This document shows, piece by piece, positions 7,180-15,180 of a DNA stretch of 15,180 nt (position 1 is the first letter of the stretch; each line of letters opens with the position of its first letter). The translations under genes were made by a program, and so were the position numbers. This stretch comes from CAYZJB01 sp964478735. GTDB taxonomy: Bacteria > CLD3 > SB21. Location of the stretch: NCBI GenBank assembly GCA_964478735.1, contig CAYZJB010000069.1:1-15180 (forward strand), read 5' to 3'. The notes beneath the pieces are model-generated. The model was not told the DNA's origin. It worked only from the letters and a program-made list of their open reading frames with translations, and ran no database searches.

Positions 7180-7200
7180 GAATCTGAATTTCGCTTTTTT
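7161..7200 (+). terminator. Rho-independent terminator overlapping the desaturase 3' end
   Basis: CGAAATTCA (7161-7169) pairs perfectly with TGAATTTCG (7185-7193) across a 15-nt loop. After one C, six Ts follow (7195-7200). The left arm is still coding, and the TAA stop (7177-7179) sits in the loop. Stem plus T run fits an intrinsic terminator. Confidence 0.65.
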
Positions 7201-7211
7201 CGTGTAACGTA

Positions 7212-7240
7212 TTGCAAAAAAATGGCGACACCAGTAATTT
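7212..7240 (+). promoter_or_regulatory. Candidate promoter for the small lipoprotein/coiled-coil pair
   Basis: TTGCAA (7212-7217) and TAATTT (7235-7240) are spaced by 17 nt, directly after a terminator and about 40 nt before the next start. Each hexamer matches the sigma70 consensus only partly (4/6 and 3/6). Position is the main support. Confidence 0.35.
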
Positions 7241-7281
7241 GTCGACGATTTCTCAAAAAGAGAGTATGGAAGGAATTGCAA

Positions 7282-7485
7282 ATGCAAAAACTTATCGTTG
7301 CCGGCATGATCGTGTTGACGGCGGCCTGTGGGGACGCGAAAAAAAACGCTCAGGAAGAAGCCGACACCCGCGAAGCGGCACGGTTAGACAGCCTCACGGC
7401 GGACATTGATCGATCCGGTGCGGAATTGGAATCCGAAACCGAGTTGACCGAAAAAGAAGTCGATGATTTACTCAAAGACATGTAA
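7282..7485 (+). CDS. Small acidic lipoprotein (67 aa), unknown function
   Basis: The signal peptide MQKLIVAGMIVLTAAC gives a lipobox (TAAC) with Cys at position 16. The mature peptide of about 52 residues is acidic and probably helical (EEADTREAARLDSLTADID and a final TEKEVDDLLKDM). It has no recognised domain. The start at 7282 is chosen because GGAAGGA (7268-7274) precedes it by 7 nt and the signal peptide begins there. An in-frame ATG 60 nt upstream would put a charged, non-signal stretch in front. It lies 12 nt before the secreted coiled-coil gene, so the two probably form one operon and may act together in the periplasm. Confidence 0.75.
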   Translation: MQKLIVAGMIVLTAACGDAKKNAQEEADTREAARLDSLTADIDRSGAELESETELTEKEVDDLLKDM

Positions 7486-7497
7486 GAAGGGAAAGCC

Positions 7498-7995
7498 ATG
7501 AATCGATGGTTATTTTTTAGCTTGTTTGTAGTCGCCTTCGTTGCGGCGCAGGAAAAAAGTTCGCGACCGGGAGAAAAAGGCAAAGGACAAAGGTTGCGGG
7601 ATATCGAAGCACGCGAGGCCGAAAAAAAAATCGCCCCGAACGATGAAAAAAATCCGAAAGGCAAAGCGTACGGTACAAAAAAAGAGGAACTCCGTGGAAA
7701 AGAATTCGGCATGCAGCGTTCCCGGGAAGCGCGCGATCGTCTCGCCAAGCGAATGAACGCGGCAATGACACGCCGGACTAATGTGAAGGCAGTACTGGAT
7801 GAACTGCAGAAAAAACTCCAGGCAGCAAAAAACAATCTGGAACAGCAGAGGAAAAGAGGAACGCTAAAAGCCGACGCCCTCAAATCGAGAGAGGATAGGA
7901 TTGTACAAGCGGAACAAAAAATATCTGCATTGCGAGATAAACTGAATTCGTACAGTGCACGCATCGATCTGGAAAGCGAAAAAGAAATGGAGTAA
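7498..7995 (+). CDS. Secreted, highly charged coiled-coil protein (165 aa), unknown function
   Basis: An N-terminal signal peptide (MNRWLFFSLFVVAFVAA) has a plausible cleavage after A17 (VAA, then QEK). Residues about 18-60 are Lys/Glu-rich, low in complexity and probably disordered. Residues about 62-160 are predicted helical with heptad-like spacing (VLDELQKKLQAAKNNLEQQ, then IVQAEQKISALRDKLNSY), so a periplasmic coiled coil is likely. The overall charge is basic, the opposite of the acidic lipoprotein encoded 12 nt upstream. AAGGGA at 7487-7492, 5 nt before the ATG, is the ribosome binding site. No known family was recognised. A weak all-A/T stem (GAAAAAG 7978-7984, CTTTTTC 7999-8005) spans the stop codon and could be a poor terminator. 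Confidence 0.75.
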   Translation: MNRWLFFSLFVVAFVAAQEKSSRPGEKGKGQRLRDIEAREAEKKIAPNDEKNPKGKAYGTKKEELRGKEFGMQRSREARDRLAKRMNAAMTRRTNVKAVLDELQKKLQAAKNNLEQQRKRGTLKADALKSREDRIVQAEQKISALRDKLNSYSARIDLESEKEME

Positions 7996-8049
7996 CGACT
8001 TTTTCAACAGTAGGACGGACCGGAGATTACATTATCGATAAAAATTTCG

Positions 8050-8098
8050 TAAAGTCTTTAAAATTAATCCCTTGCATTTCGCTTTTGCTTTCTATAGA
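8050..8098 (+). promoter_or_regulatory. AT-rich upstream region of purH with candidate promoter
   Basis: The 178-bp gap before purH is clearly more AT-rich than its flanks. It holds TTGCAT (8072-8077) and TATAGA (8093-8098), spaced by a short 15 nt. An 11-bp palindrome TAAAG-T-CTTTA (8050-8060) lies just upstream and could be an operator or chance. This probably drives purH and perhaps the whole mre operon, since no other large gap follows until the window end. Confidence 0.35.
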
Positions 8099-8173
8099 TT
8101 TCCATCGTTTATAACACACAGCTAAGTTACGAATTTTCAATAACCTTAACCCTCCTGCAGATCGCTTCTCTCA

Positions 8174-9718
8174 ATGATTAAGCGTGCTTTGATGAGTGTT
8201 TCCGACAAGGAAGGCCTTGTGGATTTTGCAAAAGCGTTGACGGCGTTGGATATTGAAATTATCTCCACGGGAGGTACTGCCTCGGCGCTGGAAAATGCGG
8301 GCGTGCGCGTAAAGAAAATCTCAGACGTTACGGAATTTCCGGAAATGATGGACGGACGCGTCAAGACGCTGCACCCGCGCATTCACGGCGGTTTGCTCGC
8401 CTTGCGCGACCATCCCGACCACATGGCCGCTGCTGCCGCTCACGGCATTGAAATGATCGATCTGGTCGCCGTCAACTTATATCCTTTCGAAGCGACCATC
8501 AAAAAAGACAAGGTGAAACTGGAAGAAGCGATCGAAAATATCGACATCGGCGGCCCATCGATGATCCGTTCGGCGGCGAAAAACTACCGACACGTCGTGG
8601 TGGTTGTCGATCCGTCAGATTATGCCCCGGTCGCCGACGAATTACGCACGACCGGCCATGTATCCGAAAACACACGGTATCGATTGATGATCAAAGCCTT
8701 CCAGCACACCGGATACTACGATTCCGTCATCGCGCGGTTTTTTTCTCAGCGTTTGGACACGGCTCCCGATCGATGGAGCCTGCCGCTGGCCAAAGCCCAG
8801 TCGCTTCGGTACGGCGAAAATCCCCATCAAACGGCCGGGTTTTACACATCGGTACGCCGGTCGTTTTATCACCAACTGCACGGTAAAGAATTGTCCTATA
8901 ATAATTTTCTGGATCTGGATGCGTGCGTACGAGTCGTCAGCGATTTTGACAAACCGTGCTGCGTGATCGTCAAGCATACGAATCCCTGCGGTGCCGCTAT
9001 TCACGATAATCCGTACGACGCCTACGTCAATGCGCGTGCCACCGATCCCGTCTCCGCGTTTGGCGGCGTGATCGGGTTCAACCGTCCGCTGACGGGCAAA
9101 ACGGCACACGATATACGGGACGTTTTTGTCGAAGCCATCATCGCCCCGTCATTCGATCCGGACGCCCTCGCCACGCTGCAGCAGAAAAAAAATATCCGAT
9201 TGATCGCGTATGATTTCGACGCGGCCCGGCGCGAATCCCATGCGCTGCCCGAAATCAAAAAAGCTCTTGATGGTTACCTCGTCCAGGATTCGGACGAGAA
9301 ACGGTTCGATGCCGGTTCATCGGACGAATGGAAGATCGTTTCCAGGCGCCAGCCGACGGAAGACGAACGCCGGGCCATGATTTTTGGATGGCGGATCGTC
9401 AAACACGTCAAGTCGAATGCGGTCGTGTATGCGAGCGCCGATCGGACGCTCGGTATCGGCGCCGGACAGATGTCCCGCGTCGATTCGTCCGAACTGGCCG
9501 CGGCCAAGGCGGCGAAATCCGGGCTGTCGCTCAAAGGTTCCGCCATCGCGAGCGATGCGTTTTTTCCTTTCCGTGACGGCATCGATGCCGCCGCCGCTGC
9601 CGGCGCTACGTGCGTTATTCAACCCGGCGGATCCGTCAAGGATACCGAAGTGATCGCCGCCGCGGATGAGCACGGCATGGCGATGATGTTCACGTCCGTA
9701 CGTCATTTCCGACATTGA
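8174..9718 (+). CDS. purH: Bifunctional AICAR formyltransferase / IMP cyclohydrolase
   Basis: PurH catalyses the last two steps of de novo purine synthesis in the cytoplasm: AICAR plus 10-formyl-THF to FAICAR, then cyclisation to IMP. The N-terminal MGS-like IMP cyclohydrolase domain (about 1-190) shows STGGTASALE (31-40), DGRVKTLHPRIHGG and NIDIGGPSMIRSAAKN. The formyltransferase domain follows with LRYGENPHQ (211-219), the catalytic KHTNPCG (K267, H268) and DPVSAFGG. It ends with the typical SDAFFPFRDG, QPGGSVKD and TSVRHFRH. The 514-residue length is normal for the family. No Shine-Dalgarno precedes ATG 8174, but the N-terminus MIKRALMSVSDK matches the family start. mreB follows after 31 nt, so co-transcription is likely. 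Confidence 0.97.
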   Translation: MIKRALMSVSDKEGLVDFAKALTALDIEIISTGGTASALENAGVRVKKISDVTEFPEMMDGRVKTLHPRIHGGLLALRDHPDHMAAAAAHGIEMIDLVAVNLYPFEATIKKDKVKLEEAIENIDIGGPSMIRSAAKNYRHVVVVVDPSDYAPVADELRTTGHVSENTRYRLMIKAFQHTGYYDSVIARFFSQRLDTAPDRWSLPLAKAQSLRYGENPHQTAGFYTSVRRSFYHQLHGKELSYNNFLDLDACVRVVSDFDKPCCVIVKHTNPCGAAIHDNPYDAYVNARATDPVSAFGGVIGFNRPLTGKTAHDIRDVFVEAIIAPSFDPDALATLQQKKNIRLIAYDFDAARRESHALPEIKKALDGYLVQDSDEKRFDAGSSDEWKIVSRRQPTEDERRAMIFGWRIVKHVKSNAVVYASADRTLGIGAGQMSRVDSSELAAAKAAKSGLSLKGSAIASDAFFPFRDGIDAAAAAGATCVIQPGGSVKDTEVIAAADEHGMAMMFTSVRHFRH

Positions 9719-9749
9719 CCTCAATACACGCCGAACCGGGCAGGACCTC

Positions 9750-10775
9750 ATGAGCATATTCAACATCTTCAATAACGAGATCGCCATCGATCTGGGCACG
9801 GCCAATACGCTCGTCTACGTCAAGGGCAAAGGCATCGTCATCAACGAGCCCTCGATCGTTGCCATCCATCGCCGCAGCAACAAGATGGTCGCGATCGGCC
9901 GTGAGGCCAAGGAAATGATGGGCCGCACACACGACGAACTCTTTACCGTCCGGCCGCTTAAAGAAGGCGTCATTGCGGATTTCGAAATGACGGAGTTGAT
10001 GCTGCAGGAATTTATCCGCAAGGTCAGTCCGGCACGGTTCATGGGGAAGCGCGTCGTCGTCGGCGTACCGTCGGGCATCACGATGGTCGAACAGCGCGCG
10101 GTACGCGATTCGTCGGAACATGCCGGCGCCAAAGAAGTGTACCTCGTGCCGGAACCGATGGCCGCGGCCATCGGCGTCGGCATCGAAGTCGACGAATCCG
10201 TCGGCAGTATGATCATGGACATCGGAGGCGGCACGTCGGAAATCGCCGTCATCGCACTCAACGGCATCGTTTGTGATACCTCGCTGAAAGTTGCCGGAGA
10301 CGAGATGACAAAATCGATCGTGCAATATTTCCGTATCCAGCACAACCTGCTGTTGGGCGACAAAACGGCGGAAGAAATCAAATGCACGATCGGCTCGGCC
10401 TGGCCCCTGCCGCAGGAATCGTCGATGGAAATCAAAGGCCGCGACATCGTATCCGGCATCCCGCGAACCCTGACCACGGATTCCGTCGAAGTGCGGAACA
10501 TCCTTCTCGGTCCGATCAACAAGATCATCGAAGCGACCAAGTCGACGCTGGAAAAAACGCCGCCCGAGCTGGCGTCCGACATTCTGGACCGCGGCATCGT
10601 CCTGACCGGCGGCGGCGCCCTGATCAAGGGCCTCGATGAAAAAATAAAAAAGGAAACCGGCCTGCCGGTGATTGTCGCCGAAGACCCCCTGACGGCCGTC
10701 GTTCGCGGCGTCGGACGCGTACTTGAAAACCTGGCCAAATATCAGGACGTCATTCTCAAGGCCAAGAAGTACTGA
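9750..10775 (+). CDS. mreB: Rod-shape-determining actin homologue MreB
   Basis: MreB polymerises under the inner membrane and guides lateral-wall peptidoglycan synthesis. The 341-residue protein has the actin-fold motifs in order: phosphate-1 DLGTANT (14-20), phosphate-2 DIGGGTS (157-163) and the adenosine motif TGGGA (286-290). The hydrophobic N-terminus MSIFNIFN may help membrane attachment, as in other Gram-negative MreBs. AGGA (9742-9745) precedes the ATG by 4 nt. It is the first gene of the elongasome cluster, 31 nt after purH and 16 nt before mreC. Confidence 0.97.
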   Translation: MSIFNIFNNEIAIDLGTANTLVYVKGKGIVINEPSIVAIHRRSNKMVAIGREAKEMMGRTHDELFTVRPLKEGVIADFEMTELMLQEFIRKVSPARFMGKRVVVGVPSGITMVEQRAVRDSSEHAGAKEVYLVPEPMAAAIGVGIEVDESVGSMIMDIGGGTSEIAVIALNGIVCDTSLKVAGDEMTKSIVQYFRIQHNLLLGDKTAEEIKCTIGSAWPLPQESSMEIKGRDIVSGIPRTLTTDSVEVRNILLGPINKIIEATKSTLEKTPPELASDILDRGIVLTGGGALIKGLDEKIKKETGLPVIVAEDPLTAVVRGVGRVLENLAKYQDVILKAKKY

Positions 10776-10791
10776 CGCTGCGGCACAGCGT

Positions 10792-11664
10792 ATGCATTGG
10801 AGACTCAAAAATTTCCTCGATGCCTCGGCTGAAGTCCTTCAAATCTATCGCAGCTATTTCATTTTTTTAGCTTATCTGTCCGCCGCCATTCTCCTGTTCC
10901 AGACCAACAGCAACACGCAGATGAATTTCATTCAGCGCCGCCTGTACTATCTCAGCGCCGTCATCGGCAGGGCCATTTGGGAAACCCGGGCGACGCCCGA
11001 CCCGGAGTCGGAAATCCGGAGTCTGCGGGAAAAAAACATCGATCTGACCAAACGCAACATCGTACTCGAAGACGCCTATCTGGAAAACGTTCGTTTGCGT
11101 CAGATGCTTCGTTTTGCCCAGCGTTTCCCGATCCCATCGCTCGCCGCGCGCATCATTGCCAAAGCGCCCGACCCGAAGCTCAATGCCGTGGTCATCAACA
11201 AAGGGGCCGACGACGGAATTGCCCTTCATCAGGCCGTCATGACGGACCACGGCCTGGCGGGCAAAGTGATTCACGTCGACAGCCGCCATGCGGTGTGCCA
11301 GCTGTTGCTGGACGAAACGTTTCGCGTCGCCGCCAAAATCCAACGCACACGGCTGAATGGCATCGTGCAATGGCGGGGCGAACCGAATGAAGTGCAGTTT
11401 TACGGCGTCTTGAAAAACCTCGACGTTCGGGTCGGCGATGTGATCCTGACATCGGAGTATTCCGAGTATTTTCCGCCAAATTTCATGATCGGCGTCGTTT
11501 CGCGCGTCAATAACGAAGTCTCGGGCATATTCAAAGACATCCGCGTTCACACGTCGGTCGATTTCAACCGCCTCGAAGAGGTATTCGTCGTCACCGACAC
11601 GTCCCGCGCGTTACCGTCCCGCGAAGGATTTGAAAATTATTTCCTGAACCGGGACACGCCATGA
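10792..11664 (+). CDS. mreC: Rod-shape-determining protein MreC
   Basis: MreC is the periplasmic scaffold that activates PBP2/RodA. The 290-residue protein has a short cytoplasmic end, one membrane helix (about 20-39), a coiled coil (about 71-110, SEIRSLREKNIDLTKRN) and then the double beta-domain region containing VINKGADDGI, GLAGKV and VGDVILTSEYSEYFPPN. I place the start at ATG 10792 because the in-frame ATG at 10723 lies inside mreB and would add 23 residues unrelated to MreC. No Shine-Dalgarno is visible, so reinitiation after mreB is likely. The stop overlaps the mreD start (ATGA). Confidence 0.93.
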   Translation: MHWRLKNFLDASAEVLQIYRSYFIFLAYLSAAILLFQTNSNTQMNFIQRRLYYLSAVIGRAIWETRATPDPESEIRSLREKNIDLTKRNIVLEDAYLENVRLRQMLRFAQRFPIPSLAARIIAKAPDPKLNAVVINKGADDGIALHQAVMTDHGLAGKVIHVDSRHAVCQLLLDETFRVAAKIQRTRLNGIVQWRGEPNEVQFYGVLKNLDVRVGDVILTSEYSEYFPPNFMIGVVSRVNNEVSGIFKDIRVHTSVDFNRLEEVFVVTDTSRALPSREGFENYFLNRDTP

Positions 11665-12188
11665 TCCACAAACGCCGGAACTGGCTCATCGTGTCGATCG
11701 GGGTGACCGGTTTTTTGTTCCTGTTTATTCAGATCAATTTCGTCAATCATGTACTGGCCCTGGGCCCCTATCGTCCCGATCTTCTTGCCATCCTGACGGC
11801 TTTTGTCGGGTTTCGACTGGGACCGGTGGCCGGCAGTACGTTCGGTTTCTGGGCCGGGCTGATACTCGATGGGATGACCGGATTTCTCGGTCCGCAGGCG
11901 TTGACCAAAACCGCGATCGGTTTTACGGCAACCTTTTTTGCAAATCAGCGTGTATTGTTGGTCGAGAAGTATTACTTTCCGATCGTGATGGTACTGCTGG
12001 CGCTGGCGCATGACGTGGCCGTTTACTGGATTCACAGTCTCGGCACGAATCTGTCCTTTGTCTCCATGGTTTTCGAATACGGCCTGGCCAACGCCCTGTA
12101 TACCGGATTGATCGCCTTTTTGCTGCTCATGCTGATTCCACCGCGAATTCTCCGCCTGGTCCGTCACGACGTCAAGTACGAATTATGA
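11661..12188 (+). CDS. mreD: Rod-shape-determining membrane protein MreD
   Basis: MreD is a small integral membrane component of the elongasome, partner of MreC. The 175-residue chain is mostly hydrophobic with about five membrane segments. It carries the family-typical RPDLLAILTAFVGFRLGP and GFWAGLILDGMTGFLG (about 62-77). Start and stop both lie in 4-nt ATGA overlaps with mreC and mrdA, indicating translational coupling. The length is slightly above the E. coli protein, as in many FCB-group homologues. Confidence 0.9.
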   Translation: MIHKRRNWLIVSIGVTGFLFLFIQINFVNHVLALGPYRPDLLAILTAFVGFRLGPVAGSTFGFWAGLILDGMTGFLGPQALTKTAIGFTATFFANQRVLLVEKYYFPIVMVLLALAHDVAVYWIHSLGTNLSFVSMVFEYGLANALYTGLIAFLLLMLIPPRILRLVRHDVKYEL

Positions 12189-14014
12189 ACTCGAAAACGA
12201 TCGTCATGTTGATCACGGCCAGCGCTTTGGCGTTGCTGCTGGTCGTACGGCTGTTCATCTTACAGGTGATTCGGCACGACCAGTACCTGGCACGGGCTGA
12301 AGATAATCGGGTACAGACGATCGACCAACTCCCCGCCCGCGGTCTCGTTTACGATCGCTACGGCGAATTGATCGTCGAGAATCAGCCGGTGTTTTCCGTG
12401 CGCATCACGCCCGCGGCATTCGACACGTCCCGTGAATCGGAATTCGAATACATTGCCGGCCGCCTGCAGATGACGCGGGAAGAAGTTCGTTCAAAAATAC
12501 GCGGCGTCTGGCCGTACACCCCCGTCACGCTCAAAGAAAACGTGGACTTCACGACGGTCGCCTCGCTGGAAGAAGAAAAGGCCGACCATCCGGGTATCGA
12601 CTACAAGGTTTCCATCCATCGCATTTATTCCCCACGCGTCACGATGCCGCATCTCATGGGCTATCTCAACGAGATTACCGAAAACCGGATTTCGTTTTAT
12701 CAAACGTCCGAATATCAGCCCCACGATTACAAGATCGGCGAAAACGTCGGCGTCAACGGGCTCGAGCGATTTTACGAGATCGAGCTGCGGGGACAAAAAG
12801 GATACCACACGCGGGAAGTGAACGCCGTCGGCCAGGTACAGCGCGATCTGGGGACGATTCGCCGCCCGAAAGACGGGTACAATCTTTACCTGTCCATCGA
12901 CCTTGACCTGCAGCATTTCATCGAGCAGGCCATGGGACCCGACAAAGGCAGTATCGTTGTACTCGATGTGAAATCCGGAGAACTGCTCGCCGCGACAAGC
13001 AAGCCGGACTTCAACCTGATGTCGTTCGTCAACGGCATTTCCGTCGATGAATGGAGGGCCCTGAACGACAACCCCGACAAGCCGATGTTTAACCGCATCG
13101 TGCAAAGCGGCTACCCGCCGGGATCGACGTTTAAAATGGTGACGGCCATTGCTGCTCTCGAAGAAGGCCTGGTGACGCCGAACACGTATTACTCCTGCCG
13201 CGGTGTTTTTTTTCTGGGAGGCAATCGTTTCCGCTGCTGGTACGACAAGGGCCACGGCGCCGTCAATATGGAGTACGCCATCACCCAGTCGTGTGACGTG
13301 TACTTTTACAATATTGCGTGGAAACTGGGAATCAACAAACTGGCCAAGTACGGCCGGTTTTTCGGGTTCGGCGAATTGACCGGAATCGATTTACCCGGTG
13401 AAAAACCGGGCGTCATGCCGACCACCGATTATTTCGACCGGCGGTACGGACGCGACAACTGGAAGGCAGGCACCGTGGTCAATCTCGGGATCGGGCAGGG
13501 AGAAATTCTCGTGACGCCCATTCAGATGGCCAATTACACCGCCATGCTTGCCAATCACGGGATCTATCTCCGGCCACACATGGTCCGGTACGTCGAAGAC
13601 GAAGACGGCATCCGAAAAGTCAGTTATCCCGTCAACCAGGTACCGGTAAGCCGAGAATACATCGATCGAATGCGTTACGCGATGTGGACGGTGGTGAATT
13701 CCTACGCGGGTACCGGGAAGCAGGCGGCCGTCAAAGGCGTGCAGGTGGCCGGAAAAACCGGCACGGCTCAAAACGTACACGGAAATTATCACGGCTGGTT
13801 CATCGGTTTTGCTCCGTATCAGGATCCCGAGATTGCCGTCGCCGTCATCATGGAAAACGGGGGCGAAGGGTCGGACGTCGCCGCACCCATGTGCGCCCGC
13901 GTGATGGCCTATTATTTTCGCGACATTCGCGACCGGAAACCGTTCGACCCTTATTCGCTTCAGGAAAAGAAATTTCAAACGCTGCTGGCCGGCCGTTCAC
14001 AGCAAACGCCATGA
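12185..14014 (+). CDS. mrdA: Penicillin-binding protein 2, elongasome transpeptidase
   Basis: This class B PBP cross-links peptidoglycan in the lateral wall, working with RodA. The 609-residue protein has an N-terminal membrane anchor (about 5-28) and the pedestal/dimerisation region (ARGLVYDRYGELI, 51-63; VNGLERFYE). The transpeptidase domain has the acyl-serine motif STFK (S314, K317), SCD (369-371) and KTG (524-526, in AGKTGTAQ). SCD in place of SxN is normal for the PBP2 group. All catalytic residues are intact, so the protein should bind beta-lactams. ATG 12185 overlaps the mreD stop and its own stop overlaps rodA, both by ATGA. Confidence 0.96.
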   Translation: MNSKTIVMLITASALALLLVVRLFILQVIRHDQYLARAEDNRVQTIDQLPARGLVYDRYGELIVENQPVFSVRITPAAFDTSRESEFEYIAGRLQMTREEVRSKIRGVWPYTPVTLKENVDFTTVASLEEEKADHPGIDYKVSIHRIYSPRVTMPHLMGYLNEITENRISFYQTSEYQPHDYKIGENVGVNGLERFYEIELRGQKGYHTREVNAVGQVQRDLGTIRRPKDGYNLYLSIDLDLQHFIEQAMGPDKGSIVVLDVKSGELLAATSKPDFNLMSFVNGISVDEWRALNDNPDKPMFNRIVQSGYPPGSTFKMVTAIAALEEGLVTPNTYYSCRGVFFLGGNRFRCWYDKGHGAVNMEYAITQSCDVYFYNIAWKLGINKLAKYGRFFGFGELTGIDLPGEKPGVMPTTDYFDRRYGRDNWKAGTVVNLGIGQGEILVTPIQMANYTAMLANHGIYLRPHMVRYVEDEDGIRKVSYPVNQVPVSREYIDRMRYAMWTVVNSYAGTGKQAAVKGVQVAGKTGTAQNVHGNYHGWFIGFAPYQDPEIAVAVIMENGGEGSDVAAPMCARVMAYYFRDIRDRKPFDPYSLQEKKFQTLLAGRSQQTP

Positions 14015-15180
14015 TCGCCGAACGCATCCAACGTTTTCTCAAAGACCTCGATTATTATATCTTAATCCCGGTCTTTTGTCTCTGCCTGCTCGGCCTGTTC
14101 TGTATTCATTCCGCAACGACGAATGCCGATGCGGAAAAACAGTTTGTGTTCACCAAACAGCTTGTGCTCTTCGGTCTGGGCGTCATCATTCTTCTGGCGG
14201 TTATCCTGACGCCGATTCGATATATCGATAGTTTGTCCTTCGCGCTGTACGTCACCGCCCTGGTTTTGCTGATTGGTGTAATGTGGTTCGGTTCCGTGCG
14301 GTACGGCGCGCGTCGATGGTTCGTCTTCGGTCCGATCAACCTTCAGCCGTCCGAGATCGCAAAAATCGCGACCATCTTGTTTATCGCCCGTATTCTGGCA
14401 TTGCGGCGGATCAATACGTCGACGGTCAGCAACATGACGATCACCCTCATCCTTATCGCCGTACCGATGCTCTTGATCATGCGACAGCCCGACCTGGGAA
14501 CGGCCCTGTGCATCGGCGCCGTCGCTTTCCCGATGCTGTACCATCACGGAATTTCGCTTTTCCCGATTTTTGTGATGTTTTCGCCGATCGCAACGGTGAT
14601 CGTACACATCGGAAGCGGCTACAGTTTCGATATTTTCATGCTCACGCTGTTCGCCATTCTGATCGTTTTGTATTACTCCCGGCGCAGTGCACGAACGATC
14701 GTCGGTGTATTTTTGCTTAACGTGGTGGTCGGGCTCGCGTCGGAACCGCTGTGGAATTCGCTGCAGGATTATCAGAAAGAGCGTATTCTGACGTTTCTAA
14801 ACCCTGAACGGGACGCCAAAGGAGCCGGATACCAGGTACTGCAGTCGCAAATCGCCATCGGCGCCGGCGGCGTGATCGGCCGCGGCTACATGGAAGGCAC
14901 GCAAACACAGTTGAAATTTCTTCCCGAACAGCACACGGATTTTATCTTTGCCGTCATCGGTGAAGAGTTCGGCCTGATCGGAGGCATCGTCGTCATCGGA
15001 TTATTACTGGCCATCGTGATCCGGATGCTGATGATCGCGGACGTCGTCGACGACAAATTTGCGAGCCTGACGCTGGTCGGCATCGCGTCGTTGTTCGCTT
15101 TTCAAATGGTCGTCAACATCGGCATGACATCCGGAATCATGCCGGTGACGGGAATTCCGCTGCCGTTTATCAGTTACGGA
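14011..15180 (+). CDS. rodA: RodA, SEDS peptidoglycan glycosyltransferase (3' end beyond the window)
   Basis: RodA polymerises lipid II into glycan strands alongside PBP2. The frame is open from ATG 14011 to the last base (390 codons, no stop), so only the C-terminal tail is missing. SEDS motifs are GARRWFVFGPINLQPSEIAK (99-118), RQPDLGTAL (158-166), NPERDAKGAGYQ (274-285) and PEQHTDFIFAVIGEE. In the last, D310 corresponds to the catalytic aspartate of the family. The final visible residues, GIPLPFISYG, are the usual start of the last conserved block. About nine to ten membrane helices are present. The ATGA overlap with mrdA links production of the two enzymes that form one complex. Confidence 0.96.
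   Translation, partial: MIAERIQRFLKDLDYYILIPVFCLCLLGLFCIHSATTNADAEKQFVFTKQLVLFGLGVIILLAVILTPIRYIDSLSFALYVTALVLLIGVMWFGSVRYGARRWFVFGPINLQPSEIAKIATILFIARILALRRINTSTVSNMTITLILIAVPMLLIMRQPDLGTALCIGAVAFPMLYHHGISLFPIFVMFSPIATVIVHIGSGYSFDIFMLTLFAILIVLYYSRRSARTIVGVFLLNVVVGLASEPLWNSLQDYQKERILTFLNPERDAKGAGYQVLQSQIAIGAGGVIGRGYMEGTQTQLKFLPEQHTDFIFAVIGEEFGLIGGIVVIGLLLAIVIRMLMIADVVDDKFASLTLVGIASLFAFQMVVNIGMTSGIMPVTGIPLPFISYG

Noticed and set aside
8151..8157. CCTCC just upstream of purH, read as a minus-strand Shine-Dalgarno
   Set aside because: No plausible minus-strand gene starts after it. It is probably chance sequence in the purH leader.
7996..8173. Possible purine riboswitch or tRNA in the AT-rich gap before purH
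   Set aside because: I saw no paired elements resembling a purine riboswitch core, no cloverleaf and no CCA-type end. Only the candidate promoter and a short palindrome were noted.
10723..10791. Upstream ATG extending mreC by 23 codons
   Set aside because: It lies inside the mreB coding region, and the extra residues do not belong to MreC. ATG 10792 gives the normal N-terminus.

Overview
The window is a compact, entirely plus-strand stretch of bacterial chromosome with 13 credible protein genes, the last cut off by the window end. No RNA gene, insertion sequence, CRISPR array or phage-like gene was seen. Three features point to the Fibrobacteres-Chlorobi-Bacteroidetes (FCB) side of the bacteria, probably a candidate lineage outside classical Bacteroidia: the purH-mreB-mreC-mreD-mrdA-rodA order, a branched-chain 2-oxoacid dehydrogenase E1 with alpha and beta halves fused in one chain, and an ECF sigma factor followed by a membrane protein beginning with a 'LKxLWK'-like segment. 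The taxonomy is inferred from recalled gene-order and family patterns, not from a search. The presence of a full elongasome implies a Gram-negative rod, and two lipoproteins fit a diderm envelope.

Layout. (1) 1-2157: a likely promoter and 5' hairpin, then the fused E1 gene with no E2 or E3 beside it. (2) 2158-2402: a gap with no clear gene, possibly holding a coding relic. (3) 2403-5685: a tightly overlapping four-gene operon of ECF sigma factor, four-helix membrane protein, NatA-like ABC ATPase and NatB-like ABC permease. (4) 5801-7995: short envelope genes, namely a 153-residue lipoprotein that looks like one beta-sandwich domain, a sterol desaturase/fatty acid hydroxylase superfamily membrane enzyme, a 67-residue lipoprotein and a secreted coiled-coil protein. 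These are separated by recognisable hairpins or terminators. (5) 8174-15180: purH followed by the rod-shape (elongasome) operon mreB, mreC, mreD, mrdA (PBP2) and rodA, with ATGA-type stop/start overlaps from mreC onward.

How they work together. The mre-mrdA-rodA genes encode the lateral-wall peptidoglycan machine: MreB filaments, the MreC/MreD scaffold, the PBP2 transpeptidase and the RodA glycosyltransferase. PurH upstream is a purine enzyme that is probably only transcriptionally linked. The sigma/membrane/ABC operon looks like a self-contained envelope-response or export module in which the membrane protein is a candidate anti-sigma factor. This module and the small lipoprotein/coiled-coil genes are the least explained parts of the window.
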